Positions 24,195-33,369 of a stretch of DNA of 64,000 nucleotides are shown in pieces. Location of the stretch: positions 186,001 to 250,000 of the forward strand of contig NZ_CAMFLA010000001.1 in NCBI RefSeq assembly GCF_945957525.1, written 5' to 3'. The notes under the pieces were generated by a model. The model worked only from the letters and a program-made list of their open reading frames with translations. It did not search any database and had not been told where the DNA came from. The position numbers were made by a program, and so were the translations under genes. Source of the DNA: an uncultured Aquitalea sp. (GTDB taxonomy: Bacteria > Pseudomonadota > Gammaproteobacteria > Burkholderiales > Chromobacteriaceae). The stretch's first letter is position 1. Every line of letters starts with the position of its first letter.

Positions 24195-25814
24195 TTAGTG
24201 CTGGATGATGTACAGGTCCTTGCCGCGGTAACGGTCCATCGGGTTCTTGCCGTAGCCACCCACATAGGACTTCACCAGACGCGGAGCGGTGTACTGCAGC
24301 AGCGGGATCATCGGATAGTCATCCATGATCATCTTCACTGCTTGAGTAAACAGCTGCTTGCGCTTGGCTTGATCAGCGGATTCGCTGCCTTGCTTGATCA
24401 GCGCTTCGGCCTTCGGATTGCAGTTTTTGTTGTCGTTCTGGTCGTTGTCGCACTGGATCAGCGCCAGGAAGGTGGTGGCGTCGTTGTAGTCGGCCACCCA
24501 GCCGTTGCGGGCTACCTGGAAGTCGGCGTCATGACGCTTCTTCAGCAGCACCTTGAACTCCATGCTTTCCAGCTCGGTGTTCAGGCCCAGTTTGTTCTTC
24601 CACTCGGAGGCGGCGAAGATCGCCATCTTCTTGTGGTAGTCACTGGTATTGTAGGAGAACTTGAGCTTGGTGCCCGGCTTCACGCCAGCGGCGGCCAGCA
24701 GCTTCTTGGCCTCTTCCACGCGCTTGGCCATCGGCCACTTCGCCCAGTCGTAGGAGGTCACATCGGCGCCGGAGGTGCCGGCAACAATGGCGCTGTAAGC
24801 CGGAGCCTGACCGTCAGCGGTCACTTTTTGCGCCAGAACGTCGCGGTCCAGCACCATGGACAGCGCCTTGCGCACGCGCACGTCCTTCAGCAGGCCATCC
24901 TTGTTGTTCAGCGAGTAGTAACGCAGACCCAGGAAAGGCGCGTTGCGGATTTCCTTCGGATACTGGGTCTTGTACTTGTCGTAGGTGCCGGACGGCAGTT
25001 CCAGCACCCAGTCGGTTTCACCAGACTCGAACATCTTCACGTCGGCGTTGTGGTCTTCGGTCGGCAGATAGGTGATCTTGGCCAGCTGAACGTTCTTCAC
25101 GTCCCAGTACTGGGCATTCTTCTCAGCCACGACCTTGCTGTTTACTTGCCAGTCTTTCAGCGCGAAAGCGCCGTTGGACACCATCTTGCCCGGCTTGGTC
25201 CAGTCCTTGCCGAACTTGTCGATAGCCGCTTTCGGCAGCGGAGCCAGCTGGGTGTTGGCTACCAGGGAAGGCATGAAGGGCACCGGATACGGGGTCTTCA
25301 CTTCCAGGGTGTTCTTGTCGATGGCCTTCACGCCCAGCTCGGTCACCGGCTTCTTGCCTTCGGTGATTTCCTTGCCGTTCAGCAGGAAGATGCCGTAGGT
25401 GGAGGCGTACGGGGAAGCGGTCTTCGGATCGACAAAACGCTGCCAACCGTAGACGAAGTCGCCAGCAACAACCGGGGAACCATCAGACCACTTGGCATTC
25501 TTGCGCAGGTGGAATACCCAGGTGGTCGGGCCGGTTTGCTTCCAGGATTCTGCAACGCCCGGCACCACTTTGCCGAAGCTGTCGGTGGCGGTCAGGCCTT
25601 CGAACAGGTCGGCGGTGATGGTGTTGGCCGGTACGGACTCAGCCAGTACCGGGTCCAGCGATTCCGGCTCGGAGCCGGTGGTGCGGGTCAGTTCCTGCTT
25701 GGCGGCCAGTTTGACGCTAGCCGGAACCTGGGCGGCCGCGGCGAAACCGGCGTAACCGGCCAGCGCCATGGCAACAGCTGCAGTAGCCACTCGAAGCGAT
25801 TTATTGTGCGACAT
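24195..25814 (-). CDS. oppA: Oligopeptide ABC transporter periplasmic binding protein OppA
   Basis: The precursor has 539 aa. It captures oligopeptides in the periplasm and hands them to OppBC. The signal peptide (about 28 residues, ending Ala-Ala-Ala-Ala) is followed by the SBP_bac_5 fold: GSEPESLDPVLAES, LFEGLTATDSFGKVVPGVAESW, VFHLRKNAKWSDGSPVVAGDFVYGWQR and the C-terminal DYNDATTFL region. I chose ATG 25814, with AGGAG about 9 bases upstream, because upstream codons of the open frame do not look coding. It heads the operon, and the A+T-rich upstream region probably holds the promoter. Confidence 0.94.
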   Translation of the reverse strand: MSHNKSLRVATAAVAMALAGYAGFAAAAQVPASVKLAAKQELTRTTGSEPESLDPVLAESVPANTITADLFEGLTATDSFGKVVPGVAESWKQTGPTTWVFHLRKNAKWSDGSPVVAGDFVYGWQRFVDPKTASPYASTYGIFLLNGKEITEGKKPVTELGVKAIDKNTLEVKTPYPVPFMPSLVANTQLAPLPKAAIDKFGKDWTKPGKMVSNGAFALKDWQVNSKVVAEKNAQYWDVKNVQLAKITYLPTEDHNADVKMFESGETDWVLELPSGTYDKYKTQYPKEIRNAPFLGLRYYSLNNKDGLLKDVRVRKALSMVLDRDVLAQKVTADGQAPAYSAIVAGTSGADVTSYDWAKWPMAKRVEEAKKLLAAAGVKPGTKLKFSYNTSDYHKKMAIFAASEWKNKLGLNTELESMEFKVLLKKRHDADFQVARNGWVADYNDATTFLALIQCDNDQNDNKNCNPKAEALIKQGSESADQAKRKQLFTQAVKMIMDDYPMIPLLQYTAPRLVKSYVGGYGKNPMDRYRGKDLYIIQH

Positions 25815-26266
25815 TCGCCTACTCTCCTGTTTGTAGTGCCCCGCTCTTGCGGGTGTACGGAATTTATCCCGAACAATCGTGTTGATTCGGGCCGGGCCAT
25901 TATGCGCTTGCGTTTTTGGATTCTTCAAGTATGGATCAGAACAATATGACAAGAGTTTTATAAATACCGTGGTTTTTCAACGACGTCTCACTCTCCACAA
26001 GCAATTTTCACGGCAGTGCTTGTGGGTAGCACAATATTTTTCGCCTTAAACATGAGTATTTATATTGGCAGCCATTATTCTGACTCATGGCCAATTCATT
26101 TCCCGGTAATTCAATACGGGTAATCAAGGATTTGAAACCCGGAAAATAAGCTGATGACATTTTCAGTCATTGGCCAGCACCGTGAATTCAACCGCAAGCC
26201 ACGGCCACACAGGCCTGCACTGCACGGCATGACGGCAAAGTCCTGCGAATGCGGCGAGGCTGGCAT

Positions 26267-26277
26267 GTTGGCCGAAG
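26267..26277 (+). repeat. GTTGGCCGAAG repeat, intergenic
   Basis: One of 19 copies. It lies in the gap between the pyrC terminator and the oppA promoter region, outside any supported gene. Confidence 0.85.
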
Positions 26278-26368
26278 ACACAGTGTGGTGAATCCACCAT
26301 GGCCATGATTTGCGATAGCGCAAGTTTCGCGCCCTGCCCTTGCCGCGCCTTTCCTCGCGATGGGCATG

Positions 26369-26395
26369 AAAAAGGCCCCTTCCCGGGGCCTTTTT
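26369..26395. terminator. Terminator of pyrC
   Basis: An 11-bp perfect stem (AAAAAGGCCCC with GGGGCCTTTTT) and 5-nt loop lie 25 bases beyond the pyrC stop on the minus strand. It is symmetric and could work in both directions. Confidence 0.93.
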
Positions 26396-26420
26396 CAGCG
26401 TGCACTCCACAGGAGAGCGG

Positions 26421-27455
26421 CTAGTCTTGCAGCTTCCAGCCAATAGTTTCTCCGGCGCGCAACGGCACCAGCGCCTCATCGCCGAACGGCAGCTCCGCCG
26501 GCACGGTCCAGCTTTCCCGCCGCAGGGTGATACGGTCGGCATTGGGCGACAGGCCATAAAAAGCCGGGCCGTTGAGACTGGCGAAAGCTTCCAGCTTGTC
26601 CAGCGCGCCAGCTGCTTCAAACGCTTCCGCATACAGTTCGATGGCGGCGTTGGCGGTATACATGCCGGCGCAACCGCAAGCGCTTTCCTTGGCATGACGG
26701 GCATGCGGCGCGCTATCGGTGCCAAGGAAGAAGCGCGGAGATCCAGACGTGGCGGCTTTCACCAGCGCCTCGCGGTGCAGTTCGCGCTTGAGTACCGGCA
26801 GGCAGTAATGGTGCGGCCGGATGCCGCCGGTAAACAGCGCGTTGCGGTTCATCAGCAAGTGATGGGCAGTAATGGTGGCGGCCACATTGTCCGGCGCGGC
26901 TGCGACAAACTCGGCGGCGTCGCGCGTGGTGATGTGCTCGAACACCACGCGCAGCGACGGCAGACGACGAATCAGCGGCTGAAACACAGTATCGATGAAC
27001 ACCGCTTCGCGGTCGAACACGTCAATGGCCGGATCGGTCACCTCGCCGTGCACCAACAGCGGCAGGCCGCATTCGGCCATGGCTTCCAGCGCCGGCATGG
27101 CTTTGTCGATATGGCTGACGCCAAAGTCGGAATTGGTGGTAGCGCCGGCCGGATACAGCTTGACGCCATGCACGAAACTGCTGGCCTTGGCCTTGCGCAC
27201 TTCTTCGGCCGACGTATTGTCGGTGAGATAGAGCGTCATCAGCGGCTGGAAAGCGCTGCCTGCCGGCAAGGCGGCCAGGATGCGCTCGCGATAGGCGGCG
27301 GCGGCTTCCACCGTGGTGACTGGCGGCTTGAGGTTGGGCATGATGATGGCGCGGCCCATCTGGCGGGCGGTGTCGGCCACCACGGCAGCCATGGCGGCGT
27401 CATCGCGCAGGTGGAGGTGCCAGTCGTCGGGGCGGATCAGGGTCAGGGTCTGCAT
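26421..27455 (-). CDS. pyrC: Dihydroorotase (class II)
   Basis: This is a zinc amidohydrolase of pyrimidine synthesis, 344 aa, that interconverts N-carbamoyl-aspartate and dihydroorotate. The N-terminal metal motif [10 protein letters not shown] is followed by [25 protein letters not shown] (the metal-bridging lysine is carbamylated), [23 protein letters not shown] and the [11 protein letters not shown] histidines. [15 protein letters not shown] carries the catalytic aspartate. Length and motifs fit the PyrC type of Escherichia coli. The ribosome site is poor. A TusA-like gene lies just upstream on the same strand (67-bp gap). Confidence 0.96.
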   Translation of the reverse strand: MQTLTLIRPDDWHLHLRDDAAMAAVVADTARQMGRAIIMPNLKPPVTTVEAAAAYRERILAALPAGSAFQPLMTLYLTDNTSAEEVRKAKASSFVHGVKLYPAGATTNSDFGVSHIDKAMPALEAMAECGLPLLVHGEVTDPAIDVFDREAVFIDTVFQPLIRRLPSLRVVFEHITTRDAAEFVAAAPDNVAATITAHHLLMNRNALFTGGIRPHHYCLPVLKRELHREALVKAATSGSPRFFLGTDSAPHARHAKESACGCAGMYTANAAIELYAEAFEAAGALDKLEAFASLNGPAFYGLSPNADRITLRRESWTVPAELPFGDEALVPLRAGETIGWKLQD

Positions 27456-27522
27456 GGGATATCGGCTCGGGCGGGTGACAGAGAGGGTTCGGCCCCGCCT
27501 TGCCGGCGCGACCGGTTGTCGC

Positions 27523-27753
27523 TTACTTGCGGCGCAGCACCAGGCGGAACTTGCCCTCCTCGGTAGTATCCGAAGTCAGCAGGGCATTGCCGGTCTGGCG
27601 GCAGAATGCTTCGAAATCCTTGGGAGCGCCCGGATCGGTAGCGATCACCTCCAGCACGCTGCCGCTTTCCATATCGGCCAGCGCCTTCTTGGCGCGCAGG
27701 ATGGGCAGGGGGCAGTTCAGGCCGGACAGGTCGAGGTGGCGGTCAGGGCTCAT
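27523..27753 (-). CDS. TusA/SirA-like sulfur-carrier protein
   Basis: This small cytoplasmic protein has 76 aa. The Leu-Asn-Cys-Pro-Leu-Pro-Ile motif holds the active cysteine that carries persulfide sulfur in TusA-like proteins. [17 protein letters not shown] follows, as in the family. These proteins hand sulfur to tRNA thiolation, molybdopterin or other pathways. Which of the several paralogue groups this belongs to cannot be told without comparison. It may be transcribed with pyrC. GGAG lies about 10 bases before the ATG. Confidence 0.9.
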   Translation of the reverse strand: MSPDRHLDLSGLNCPLPILRAKKALADMESGSVLEVIATDPGAPKDFEAFCRQTGNALLTSDTTEEGKFRLVLRRK

Positions 27754-27860
27754 GCGGGGTACGCTCCGTCATACGTTACAATAAAACTTGCAGGGCGCTA
27801 TTCTACCGGCTTGCCGGCGACTTTGCGCCATTCTCTGCCCTCTTTCGGGAAGCCGCCCTC

Positions 27861-28640
27861 ATGTGTGTCATCGCCTTCGCCTACAAGACGCCCGGCCTCG
27901 GCCAGCTGGTGCTGGTGGCCAACCGGGACGAATATTACGCGCGTCCGACCGCGCCGCTGGACTGGTGGCAGGAACATGACGACACCCTGGGCGGCCGCGA
28001 TCTGCAGGCCGGCGGCGGCTGGCTAATGGTGGACGGCCGCGGTCGTTTCGCCGCGCTGACCAACTTCCGCGAAGGCTACGGCAAAAGCGGCGCCCGCTCG
28101 CGCGGCGAGCTGGTGCAGCGCTTCGTCACAGGCAATGACGACCCCTTCGCCTTCACCGACTGGCTGAAGGCCAATGTCGACCAGTACGCGCCCTTCAATC
28201 TGTTGTTTGGCGCCACTGACGATCTGTTTCATTTTCACAGCCGGGGCTCGCGCATCGCCCGGGTCACGCCCGGCATCCACACGCTGTCCAACGCCACACT
28301 GGACACGCCGTGGTTCAAGAGCGAAAGGCTGGCCGGGCACCTGCGCGGTTTGCGCCGTCCGCCTGGAGAGGACGAAGCGTTCGGCTGGCTGGCCGACGCC
28401 ACTCAGGCCGGTCCGGGCCAGTTGCCCAATACCGGCGTGGGTCTCGCGCTGGAAAAAACTCTCTCTCCGATCTTCATTCAGGGGCGGGATTACGGCACCC
28501 GGGCGTCGATGCTGCTCACAGTATCGGCCCGAGGTGATATAAGCTTGTCTGAATTGACGTGGGGGCTGGCCGGACGCGAAGCCGGACGCCGCCGCTACAC
28601 TATCCGCCCGGGGCAAGTTCAACACCCCGCGCAGCGTTAA
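27861..28640 (+). CDS. NRDE (TANGO2-like) family protein
   Basis: The protein has 259 aa and starts MCVIAFAY, with the family-naming motif VANRDEYYARPT. It continues with GGRDLQAGGGWLMVDGRGRFAALTNFRE and GTRASMLLTV. The Cys at position 2 resembles the N-terminal nucleophile of Ntn-hydrolases after removal of Met. TANGO2 relatives have been linked to haem transport and lipid metabolism, but the bacterial role is unsettled. It has no signal peptide. It precedes the CNP1-like gene by 12 bases, so the two are likely one transcript. Confidence 0.9.
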   Translation: MCVIAFAYKTPGLGQLVLVANRDEYYARPTAPLDWWQEHDDTLGGRDLQAGGGWLMVDGRGRFAALTNFREGYGKSGARSRGELVQRFVTGNDDPFAFTDWLKANVDQYAPFNLLFGATDDLFHFHSRGSRIARVTPGIHTLSNATLDTPWFKSERLAGHLRGLRRPPGEDEAFGWLADATQAGPGQLPNTGVGLALEKTLSPIFIQGRDYGTRASMLLTVSARGDISLSELTWGLAGREAGRRRYTIRPGQVQHPAQR

Positions 28641-28652
28641 GCAGGAGTCATC

Positions 28653-29168
28653 TTGAAACGTCGTCTTATCGGACTGGCCATCGCCGGTCTTCTCGTCGCA
28701 ACGCAGGCCTTGGCGGGAACCCAGATCCGCAGCAACACCAACTACGCCTTTGAAGACCAAGGCCCCTGGACCGAAGGCGCCTACACCCTGCCCCTGTATC
28801 CCGCCATGCCCGACTGGGTGGGCTTTTACGTGTTCAAGGAAAACCCGAACAAGTATTTCGTCGACGCCAAATCGCTGGCCATCGGCGAAGACGGCGTGAT
28901 CCGCTTCATCCTGCGCGTGCAAAGCCCTTCCGGCGCCGAGAACCTCAGCGTGGAAGGCATTCAGTGCAAGCAAGGCACTTACCGCAGCTACGCCTTTGGC
29001 GACAGCTACAACAAGCGCTGGATCGAATCCACCCGCGCCGACTGGCGCAAAATCGAGTACGAAGACAAGACCCGCCGCGTGTTGCGCGAGGACATGTGCC
29101 CGGAACGCGACGTCCCCAAGTTGGCCGAAGACGCCATCAAGCTGCTGCGCAGCGCGCCCTGGCGCTAA
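28653..29168 (+). CDS. CNP1-like exported protein
   Basis: The precursor has 171 aa with a signal peptide (KRRLIGLAIAGLLVATQALA). The mature part (WTEGAYTLPLYP, FKENPNKYFVDAKSLAIGEDGVIRFILRVQSPSGAENLSVEGIQC, YNKRWIES) resembles the CNP1-like family of betaproteobacterial envelope proteins first noted in Neisseria. Two cysteines may form a disulfide. The function is unknown. The start codon is TTG with AGGAG 5 bases upstream, which fixes the start well. One 11-mer repeat lies inside it, read Lys-Leu-Ala-Glu-Asp. Confidence 0.75.
   Translation: MKRRLIGLAIAGLLVATQALAGTQIRSNTNYAFEDQGPWTEGAYTLPLYPAMPDWVGFYVFKENPNKYFVDAKSLAIGEDGVIRFILRVQSPSGAENLSVEGIQCKQGTYRSYAFGDSYNKRWIESTRADWRKIEYEDKTRRVLREDMCPERDVPKLAEDAIKLLRSAPWR
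29120..29130 (+). repeat. GTTGGCCGAAG repeat, inside the CNP1-like gene
   Basis: One of 19 copies. It is in sense, read Leu-Ala-Glu, 38 bases before the stop codon. Confidence 0.85.
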
Positions 29169-29205
29169 GGCACGCTGACAACGCCCCGCCGCGGCTTTGC
29201 GCCCC

Positions 29206-29234
29206 CCCAGGCCGTACTCTGCGTACTGCCTGGG
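29206..29234 (+). terminator. Possible stem-loop after the CNP1-like gene
   Basis: CCCAGGC and GCCTGGG pair, then a C/T mismatch and GTAC/GTAC pairs around a 5-nt loop. There is no T-run, so it is only a weak terminator candidate. Confidence 0.35.
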
Positions 29235-29348
29235 CCGGCGCTGTTTGCCTCATGGTCTTTGCGTGATTTGCTTGGCAGCCCCGGACTCGGCGGCATGACA
29301 ACCGGGTGAAAATCGGGTATCAATGGGTTTTGCCCTGCGATACCCGAC

Positions 29349-30248
29349 GTGCCTCACACCACCCACCCGCTACTGGGCCAGTTCAAGATCCTGCTGTCCT
29401 CCATCGGCTTTGGCAGCATGGCCATTTTTGCCCGCTTCGCCTATGCCGAGGGCGTCTCCACCCCGACCCTGTTGTTTTTGCGTTTTGCGCTGGCAGCCTG
29501 CCTGTTGCTGCCCTGGTGTCTGGCCAAAGGGCTGCCCTGGCCGCGCGGGCGCTCGCTGCTGGTGCTATGCCTGATGGGCAGCCTGGGTTACGCCGGCATG
29601 GCGGCCTGCTACTTCACCGGCTTGCACTATGCCAGCGCGGGTACGGTGTCGCTGCTGCTGTACCTCTTCCCCGCCATCGTACTGGTGCTGTCCACGCTGC
29701 TTTTCAAAGAGCCGTTTACCCGTCGGCGATTACTGGCCACCAGCCTCGCCATTGCCGGGCTCATCATCACCGTAGGACAGCAACTGAGCGCCAAGCCGCT
29801 GGGCCTAGCACTGGGCTTGGCGTCCGCCGTGATTTACTCGCTTTATATTCTGGCCGGCAGCCGTCTGACGCGTGGTGGCCACCCGCTCACCTCGGCCTGC
29901 GTGGTAGTGATGTCAGCAGCCGCCTGCTATGGCGGCTGGGTGCTGCTGGATGGCTTCAACGGCCCGCAAAGCGCATTCAGTTGGGCTGCCATCTTCGGCA
30001 TCGCCGTGCTCGGCACCGTGGCGGCGCTGGCCTTGTTCCTGTCGGGGCTGGAAAGCACCGGCGCTACGCAGGCCTCATTGATTGCCACGGCGGAACCCGT
30101 GGTCACCATCCTGCTCGCCTGGCTGTTTCTGGGAGAGGCGCTCACGCTGAGCCAGGCTGTCGGCGGCGCGCTGATTTTGCTGGCGGTGGTGCTGATCAGT
30201 CGGGAATCCCGCCCGGAAGAGGTCATCCTGACCGATCTGCACGACTAG
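29349..30248 (+). CDS. EamA/DMT family transporter
   Basis: This inner-membrane permease has 299 aa with ten predicted spans made of two repeated EamA units. The first unit has GFGSMAIFARFAYAEG, LLFLRFALAACLLLPW and LHYASAGTVSLLLYLFPAIV. The second has LFLSGLESTGATQASLIATAEPVVTILLAWLFLGEAL. Members usually export amino acids or other metabolites. The substrate cannot be told. The start is taken as GTG 29349 because the reading begins before the first span. There is no good ribosome site, so a later ATG (29419) cannot be ruled out. Confidence 0.88.
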   Translation: MPHTTHPLLGQFKILLSSIGFGSMAIFARFAYAEGVSTPTLLFLRFALAACLLLPWCLAKGLPWPRGRSLLVLCLMGSLGYAGMAACYFTGLHYASAGTVSLLLYLFPAIVLVLSTLLFKEPFTRRRLLATSLAIAGLIITVGQQLSAKPLGLALGLASAVIYSLYILAGSRLTRGGHPLTSACVVVMSAAACYGGWVLLDGFNGPQSAFSWAAIFGIAVLGTVAALALFLSGLESTGATQASLIATAEPVVTILLAWLFLGEALTLSQAVGGALILLAVVLISRESRPEEVILTDLHD

Positions 30249-30263
30249 CGCAGCCCGCTTGCG

Positions 30264-31781
30264 TCAGCCAAGCGGTTTCATGCTGCCCTCGTCCAGCAAG
30301 CGCTGGTGCCAGGACAAGGCTTCGGCCAACAGGTGGGGGGTGTGCTTGCCCTTGCTGTCTCGGCAGGCGCGGTCAAAGTAATCTTCCAGCTGTGGCCGGT
30401 AATCCGGATGGGCGCAATTGGCAATCATCGCCCGCGCCCGTTGTTTGGGCGACAAGCCGCGCAAATCGGCCAACCCCTGCTCGGTAACAATCACGCTGAC
30501 ATCGTGCTCGGTGTGATCCACATGGCTGACCATCGGCACGATGCAGGAGATGGCGCCGCCCTTCGCGGTGCTGGGGGTGACAAAGCAGGACAGAAAGCCG
30601 TTGCGGGCAAAATCCCCCGAACCACCAATGCCGTTGATGATTGAGCTACCGGCCACATGGGTGGAATTGACGTTACCGTAGAGGTCCGCCTCCACCAGCC
30701 CGTTCACCGCGATGCAACCCAGGCGCCGCACCAGTTCGGCATGATTGGAGATTTCCTGCGGTCGCAGCACGATGCGTTCGCGATAGAAATCAATGTTGCG
30801 GCCGAACTCCTCCACGCCCTCCGGGCTCAGCGACAGTGCTGTGGCCGAGGCGGTATCGATGGTGCCGCTGCGAATCAGCTCCAGCATGCCGTCCTGAATC
30901 ACCTCGGTAAAGGCGCTCAAGCCCTGAAAACCACCATCACGCAAGCCATACAGCACCGCGTTGGCGATATTGCCCACGCCGGACTGCAAGGGCAGCAGCT
31001 GGGCAGGCAAGCGGCCCACCTTGATTTCATGCTGCAAGAAAGCCACCAAGTGGCCGGCAATCATCCGGCTGCTTTCATCCGGCGGAGCAAAGCGGCCAAG
31101 GCGGTCCGGCGCGCGGGTTTCCACTACCGCCACCACCTTGGCCGGGTCCACCTGCAAATAGGGCTCGCCGATCTTGTCGCCCGGGTTCACCAGCGGAATA
31201 GGCCGACGGTTGGGCGGCAAGGCGGTGCCGTAATAGATATCGTGCATGCCATCCAGCCCCTGCGGTTGCGCGCTGTTGACCTCCAGAATCACCTTGTCCG
31301 CCAGATCAAGCCAGGTCTTATTGTTGCCCACCGAAGTGGACGGCACCAGCCGCCCGTCCGGCAAGATGGCGCTGACCTCCACCACGGCCATGTCGATCTT
31401 GCCGAGAAAACCGAACCAGGTGTACTGCGCCACCTGACCCAGATGGATGTCCATGTAGTCGATTTCGCCGCGATTGATGCGGGCGCGCAACTCGGGATCG
31501 GACTGATAAGGCAAGCGGAAATCAATGCCGCCGGCCTTGGCCAGCGCGCCGTCCAGCTCCGGCGCGGTGGAGGCTCCGGTCAACACCCGCAGTGCGAATT
31601 TGTCGCCGCGCGCCTGCGCAGCCTCGATGCGCTCGGCCAGCGCCAGGGGCACAGCTTTGGGATAGGCGGAGCCGGTGAAGCCGCTCATGCCTACCGTCAT
31701 GCCCGGCTGAATCAGGGCGGCGGCTAGCTGCGGGCTCATGATTTTTTCCGCAAAAGGGGCGTAGTGAATGCGTCTGTCCAT
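30264..31781 (-). CDS. Acetyl-CoA hydrolase/transferase family protein (succinyl-CoA:acetate CoA-transferase type)
   Basis: This cytoplasmic enzyme has 505 aa and moves or releases the CoA group of short acyl-CoAs, for example succinyl-CoA:acetate transfer. The catalytic glutamate is expected in SAFTEVIQDGML, and the glycine-rich oxyanion regions are LQSGVGNIANAVLYGL and SSIINGIGGSGDFARNGF. EHDVSVIVTEQGLADLRGL follows, as in the AarC/Ach1 group. I chose ATG 31781, with GGAG 5 bases upstream; the open frame beyond is not coding-like. One 11-mer repeat near the 3' end is read Leu-Ala-Glu. It stands alone, convergent with the EamA gene. Confidence 0.92.
   Translation of the reverse strand: MDRRIHYAPFAEKIMSPQLAAALIQPGMTVGMSGFTGSAYPKAVPLALAERIEAAQARGDKFALRVLTGASTAPELDGALAKAGGIDFRLPYQSDPELRARINRGEIDYMDIHLGQVAQYTWFGFLGKIDMAVVEVSAILPDGRLVPSTSVGNNKTWLDLADKVILEVNSAQPQGLDGMHDIYYGTALPPNRRPIPLVNPGDKIGEPYLQVDPAKVVAVVETRAPDRLGRFAPPDESSRMIAGHLVAFLQHEIKVGRLPAQLLPLQSGVGNIANAVLYGLRDGGFQGLSAFTEVIQDGMLELIRSGTIDTASATALSLSPEGVEEFGRNIDFYRERIVLRPQEISNHAELVRRLGCIAVNGLVEADLYGNVNSTHVAGSSIINGIGGSGDFARNGFLSCFVTPSTAKGGAISCIVPMVSHVDHTEHDVSVIVTEQGLADLRGLSPKQRARAMIANCAHPDYRPQLEDYFDRACRDSKGKHTPHLLAEALSWHQRLLDEGSMKPLG
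30320..30330 (-). repeat. GTTGGCCGAAG repeat, inside the CoA-transferase gene
   Basis: One of 19 copies. It is in sense, read Leu-Leu-Ala-Glu-Ala, about 55 bases before the stop. Confidence 0.85.
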
Positions 31782-32129
31782 TTTTTCTCCATGGTTCTCC
31801 TCCCGGGCGCGAGCCTCTTTGGGCGGTATGCGCGCCGGGAAATTGATCGAGCGTGCGACCGGCGACGGTTTTCCGTTTACGTTCCCGTCATCCAGCCAAG
31901 CCCGCCACCATAGAGCAGCCATACCGCTTAGCCGAAAAAAACACAGGCTTTCCTGACATTGCTCAAAACAAGTCGATCAGGCGAGTGCTATGTGTAATCC
32001 TCCCCCATTGTCGCTGGACAAGGCATGAACCCATGCCCTGCTTCCGGCTGCCGCGCTGTCAAGCATCAGGCAGCGCACAAAGAAAAGGCAGCGTTTTACG
32101 CTGCCTTTTCTTTCGTTTTCCCGTACCCG
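31782..32129. other. Gene-free region upstream of the CoA-transferase gene
   Basis: About 350 bases. It holds the leader and promoter of the leftward CoA-transferase gene (I could not fix a -35/-10 pair) and the strong terminator at 32079-32113 of the gene beyond. Frames that run through it do not look coding. Confidence 0.5.
32079..32113. terminator. Strong terminator after the ParB-like gene
   Basis: A 15-bp perfect stem (AAAGAAAAGGCAGCG with CGCTGCCTTTTCTTT) has a TTTTA loop, 16 bases past the stop of the leftward ParB-like gene. It is symmetric, with T-rich right arms in both directions. Confidence 0.94.
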
Positions 32130-32831
32130 CTAGTGGCAAGCCGCGCCCGGATAGCCCGGCAAATCAGCCGCCTCAGGCTGACAAGCCCACTGCCTGGCCT
32201 CCTGCAAACGCTGTTTGAGCGTGTCGCGCGTTACCGGCGCCCAGCCCAGCTTTTCACCCAGATAGCGCGCCCAAGCGAATTCGATGAAAAATACCTGCCC
32301 GTTCTTGCGGAACAGGCCTTGATCCTCGGCATAGCCGGCCAGGGAGCGATAGGGATCATCCGGCAGATCGCCAATGCGCTTCGGCAAACTTGACGACGCC
32401 ACCATGTTGCCGCGCTCATCCCTCAGCCACGCCCAATGGCGGGCCTGCATGTCTTGCCAGAAAGTGTCCGCATTCTCCAACCGGCCTTCTATAGATACCG
32501 GTGCCTGACGCACGCCGTTGTTCCACAAGGCGCGCGACAGATGGTGACGATCCACCAGCCAGAAACCACCGTCCGGACCAATCACCACCGGAATGTGTTT
32601 TTTGACCACATAGGCAGTCAGTGCTTCATCGCCTCGCGCCTGCAGTTTGGCCAGCTTTTTACTTTCATCGGCCACTTGCAGCAGGCCCACACCGGGTTGG
32701 GTGGGTCGCAACTGGTCCAGCGACAGCCAACAGGCCGCGCCCACCGCCGTTTGCGCCGAGCAGGCAGGCAAGACGTCCGCCCATGCCGGGCCGGCAATCA
32801 ATCCCAAACACAAAGTCCAGCGCGCGATCAT
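32130..32831 (-). CDS. Exported ParB-like (ParBc_2-type) protein
   Basis: The precursor has 233 aa with a signal peptide (about 18 residues, ending Pro-Ala-Trp-Ala). The mature part looks like the ParB-like nuclease family found outside partition systems: [19 protein letters not shown], then [21 protein letters not shown], the Asp-Arg-His-His core. A C-terminal helical part follows, and several cysteines may be paired. Activity is unproven. Its ATG overlaps the moaC stop (ATGA, 4 bp), so it is translated with moaC, an unexplained pairing. A strong terminator follows. Confidence 0.78.
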   Translation of the reverse strand: MIARWTLCLGLIAGPAWADVLPACSAQTAVGAACWLSLDQLRPTQPGVGLLQVADESKKLAKLQARGDEALTAYVVKKHIPVVIGPDGGFWLVDRHHLSRALWNNGVRQAPVSIEGRLENADTFWQDMQARHWAWLRDERGNMVASSSLPKRIGDLPDDPYRSLAGYAEDQGLFRKNGQVFFIEFAWARYLGEKLGWAPVTRDTLKQRLQEARQWACQPEAADLPGYPGAACH

Positions 32832-33307
32832 GCTTCTTTCCGCCAGTGGCCGCTCTTGCCGCCTTCTTTTTCATCAAGTTGCACGCTCTCGATCACCATG
32901 CCGCGATCCACCGCCTTGCACATGTCGTAAATGGTGAGCAAACCGATGCTGGCAGCGGTAAGCGCCTCCATTTCGACACCGGTCTGGCCGGTACACTCAG
33001 CCGTTGCCGCGATGGCTACCCGGCTTTGCACTTCGTCCAGCCGGAACTCCACCGCCACCCGGGTCAGCGCGATGGGATGGCACAAAGGAATCAGATCGGC
33101 GGTGCGCTTGGAGGCCATGATGGCGGCGAGACGGGCAATGCCCAGCACATCGCCTTTCTTGTGACCGCCGTCACGGATCAGCGCAAAGGTGGCGGGCTGC
33201 ATGGCAATGGCGCCGATGGCGACCGCGCGGCGACGGGTGCTGGCCTTGTCGCCGACATCCACCATGTGCGCCTGGCCGGCCGCATCGAAATGGGTCAGTT
33301 CGGACAT
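32828..33307 (-). CDS. moaC: Cyclic pyranopterin monophosphate synthase
   Basis: This cytoplasmic enzyme of molybdenum cofactor synthesis turns the MoaA product into cyclic pyranopterin monophosphate. It has 159 aa. [20 protein letters not shown]-like [25 protein letters not shown] and the [18 protein letters not shown] segment cover the active site, and the late [19 protein letters not shown] is conserved. I chose ATG 33307, with AAGGAA upstream, matching the family's start. No other mo-cofactor gene is adjacent. The stop overlaps the start of the ParB-like gene. Confidence 0.95.
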   Translation of the reverse strand: MSELTHFDAAGQAHMVDVGDKASTRRRAVAIGAIAMQPATFALIRDGGHKKGDVLGIARLAAIMASKRTADLIPLCHPIALTRVAVEFRLDEVQSRVAIAATAECTGQTGVEMEALTAASIGLLTIYDMCKAVDRGMVIESVQLDEKEGGKSGHWRKEA

Positions 33308-33369
33308 ATCGTTTCCTTGCGGGAGGGGCCGGCGAGAAACCGGCCAACAGGTGTGGCCAAAGTCTGCGC

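Larger units (their letters stand above)
25815..26420. other. Gene-free region between oppA and pyrC
   Basis: About 600 bases without a convincing gene. The part at 25930-26160 is clearly A+T-rich for this genome, with runs such as GTTTTATAAATACC and ATTTATATTGGC, and is the likely promoter/leader zone of oppABCDF. I could not settle on one -35/-10 pair. 26160-26360 has one copy of the 11-mer repeat and no other feature I recognise. The pyrC terminator closes the region at 26369-26395. Confidence 0.6.

Noticed and set aside
22338-24198. Long plus-strand frames opposite oppC and oppB, rich in histidine and glutamine
   Set aside because: Shadow frames. The minus-strand genes match OppC and OppB end to end.
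24153-25949. A 598-codon plus-strand open frame opposite oppA
   Set aside because: Antisense shadow of oppA. No ribosome site or domain pattern, and oppA matches its family over its full length.
26111-26725. Minus-strand frame running from the oppA-pyrC gap into pyrC
   Set aside because: It crosses the strong pyrC terminator and uses a wrong phase of pyrC, so it is not a gene.
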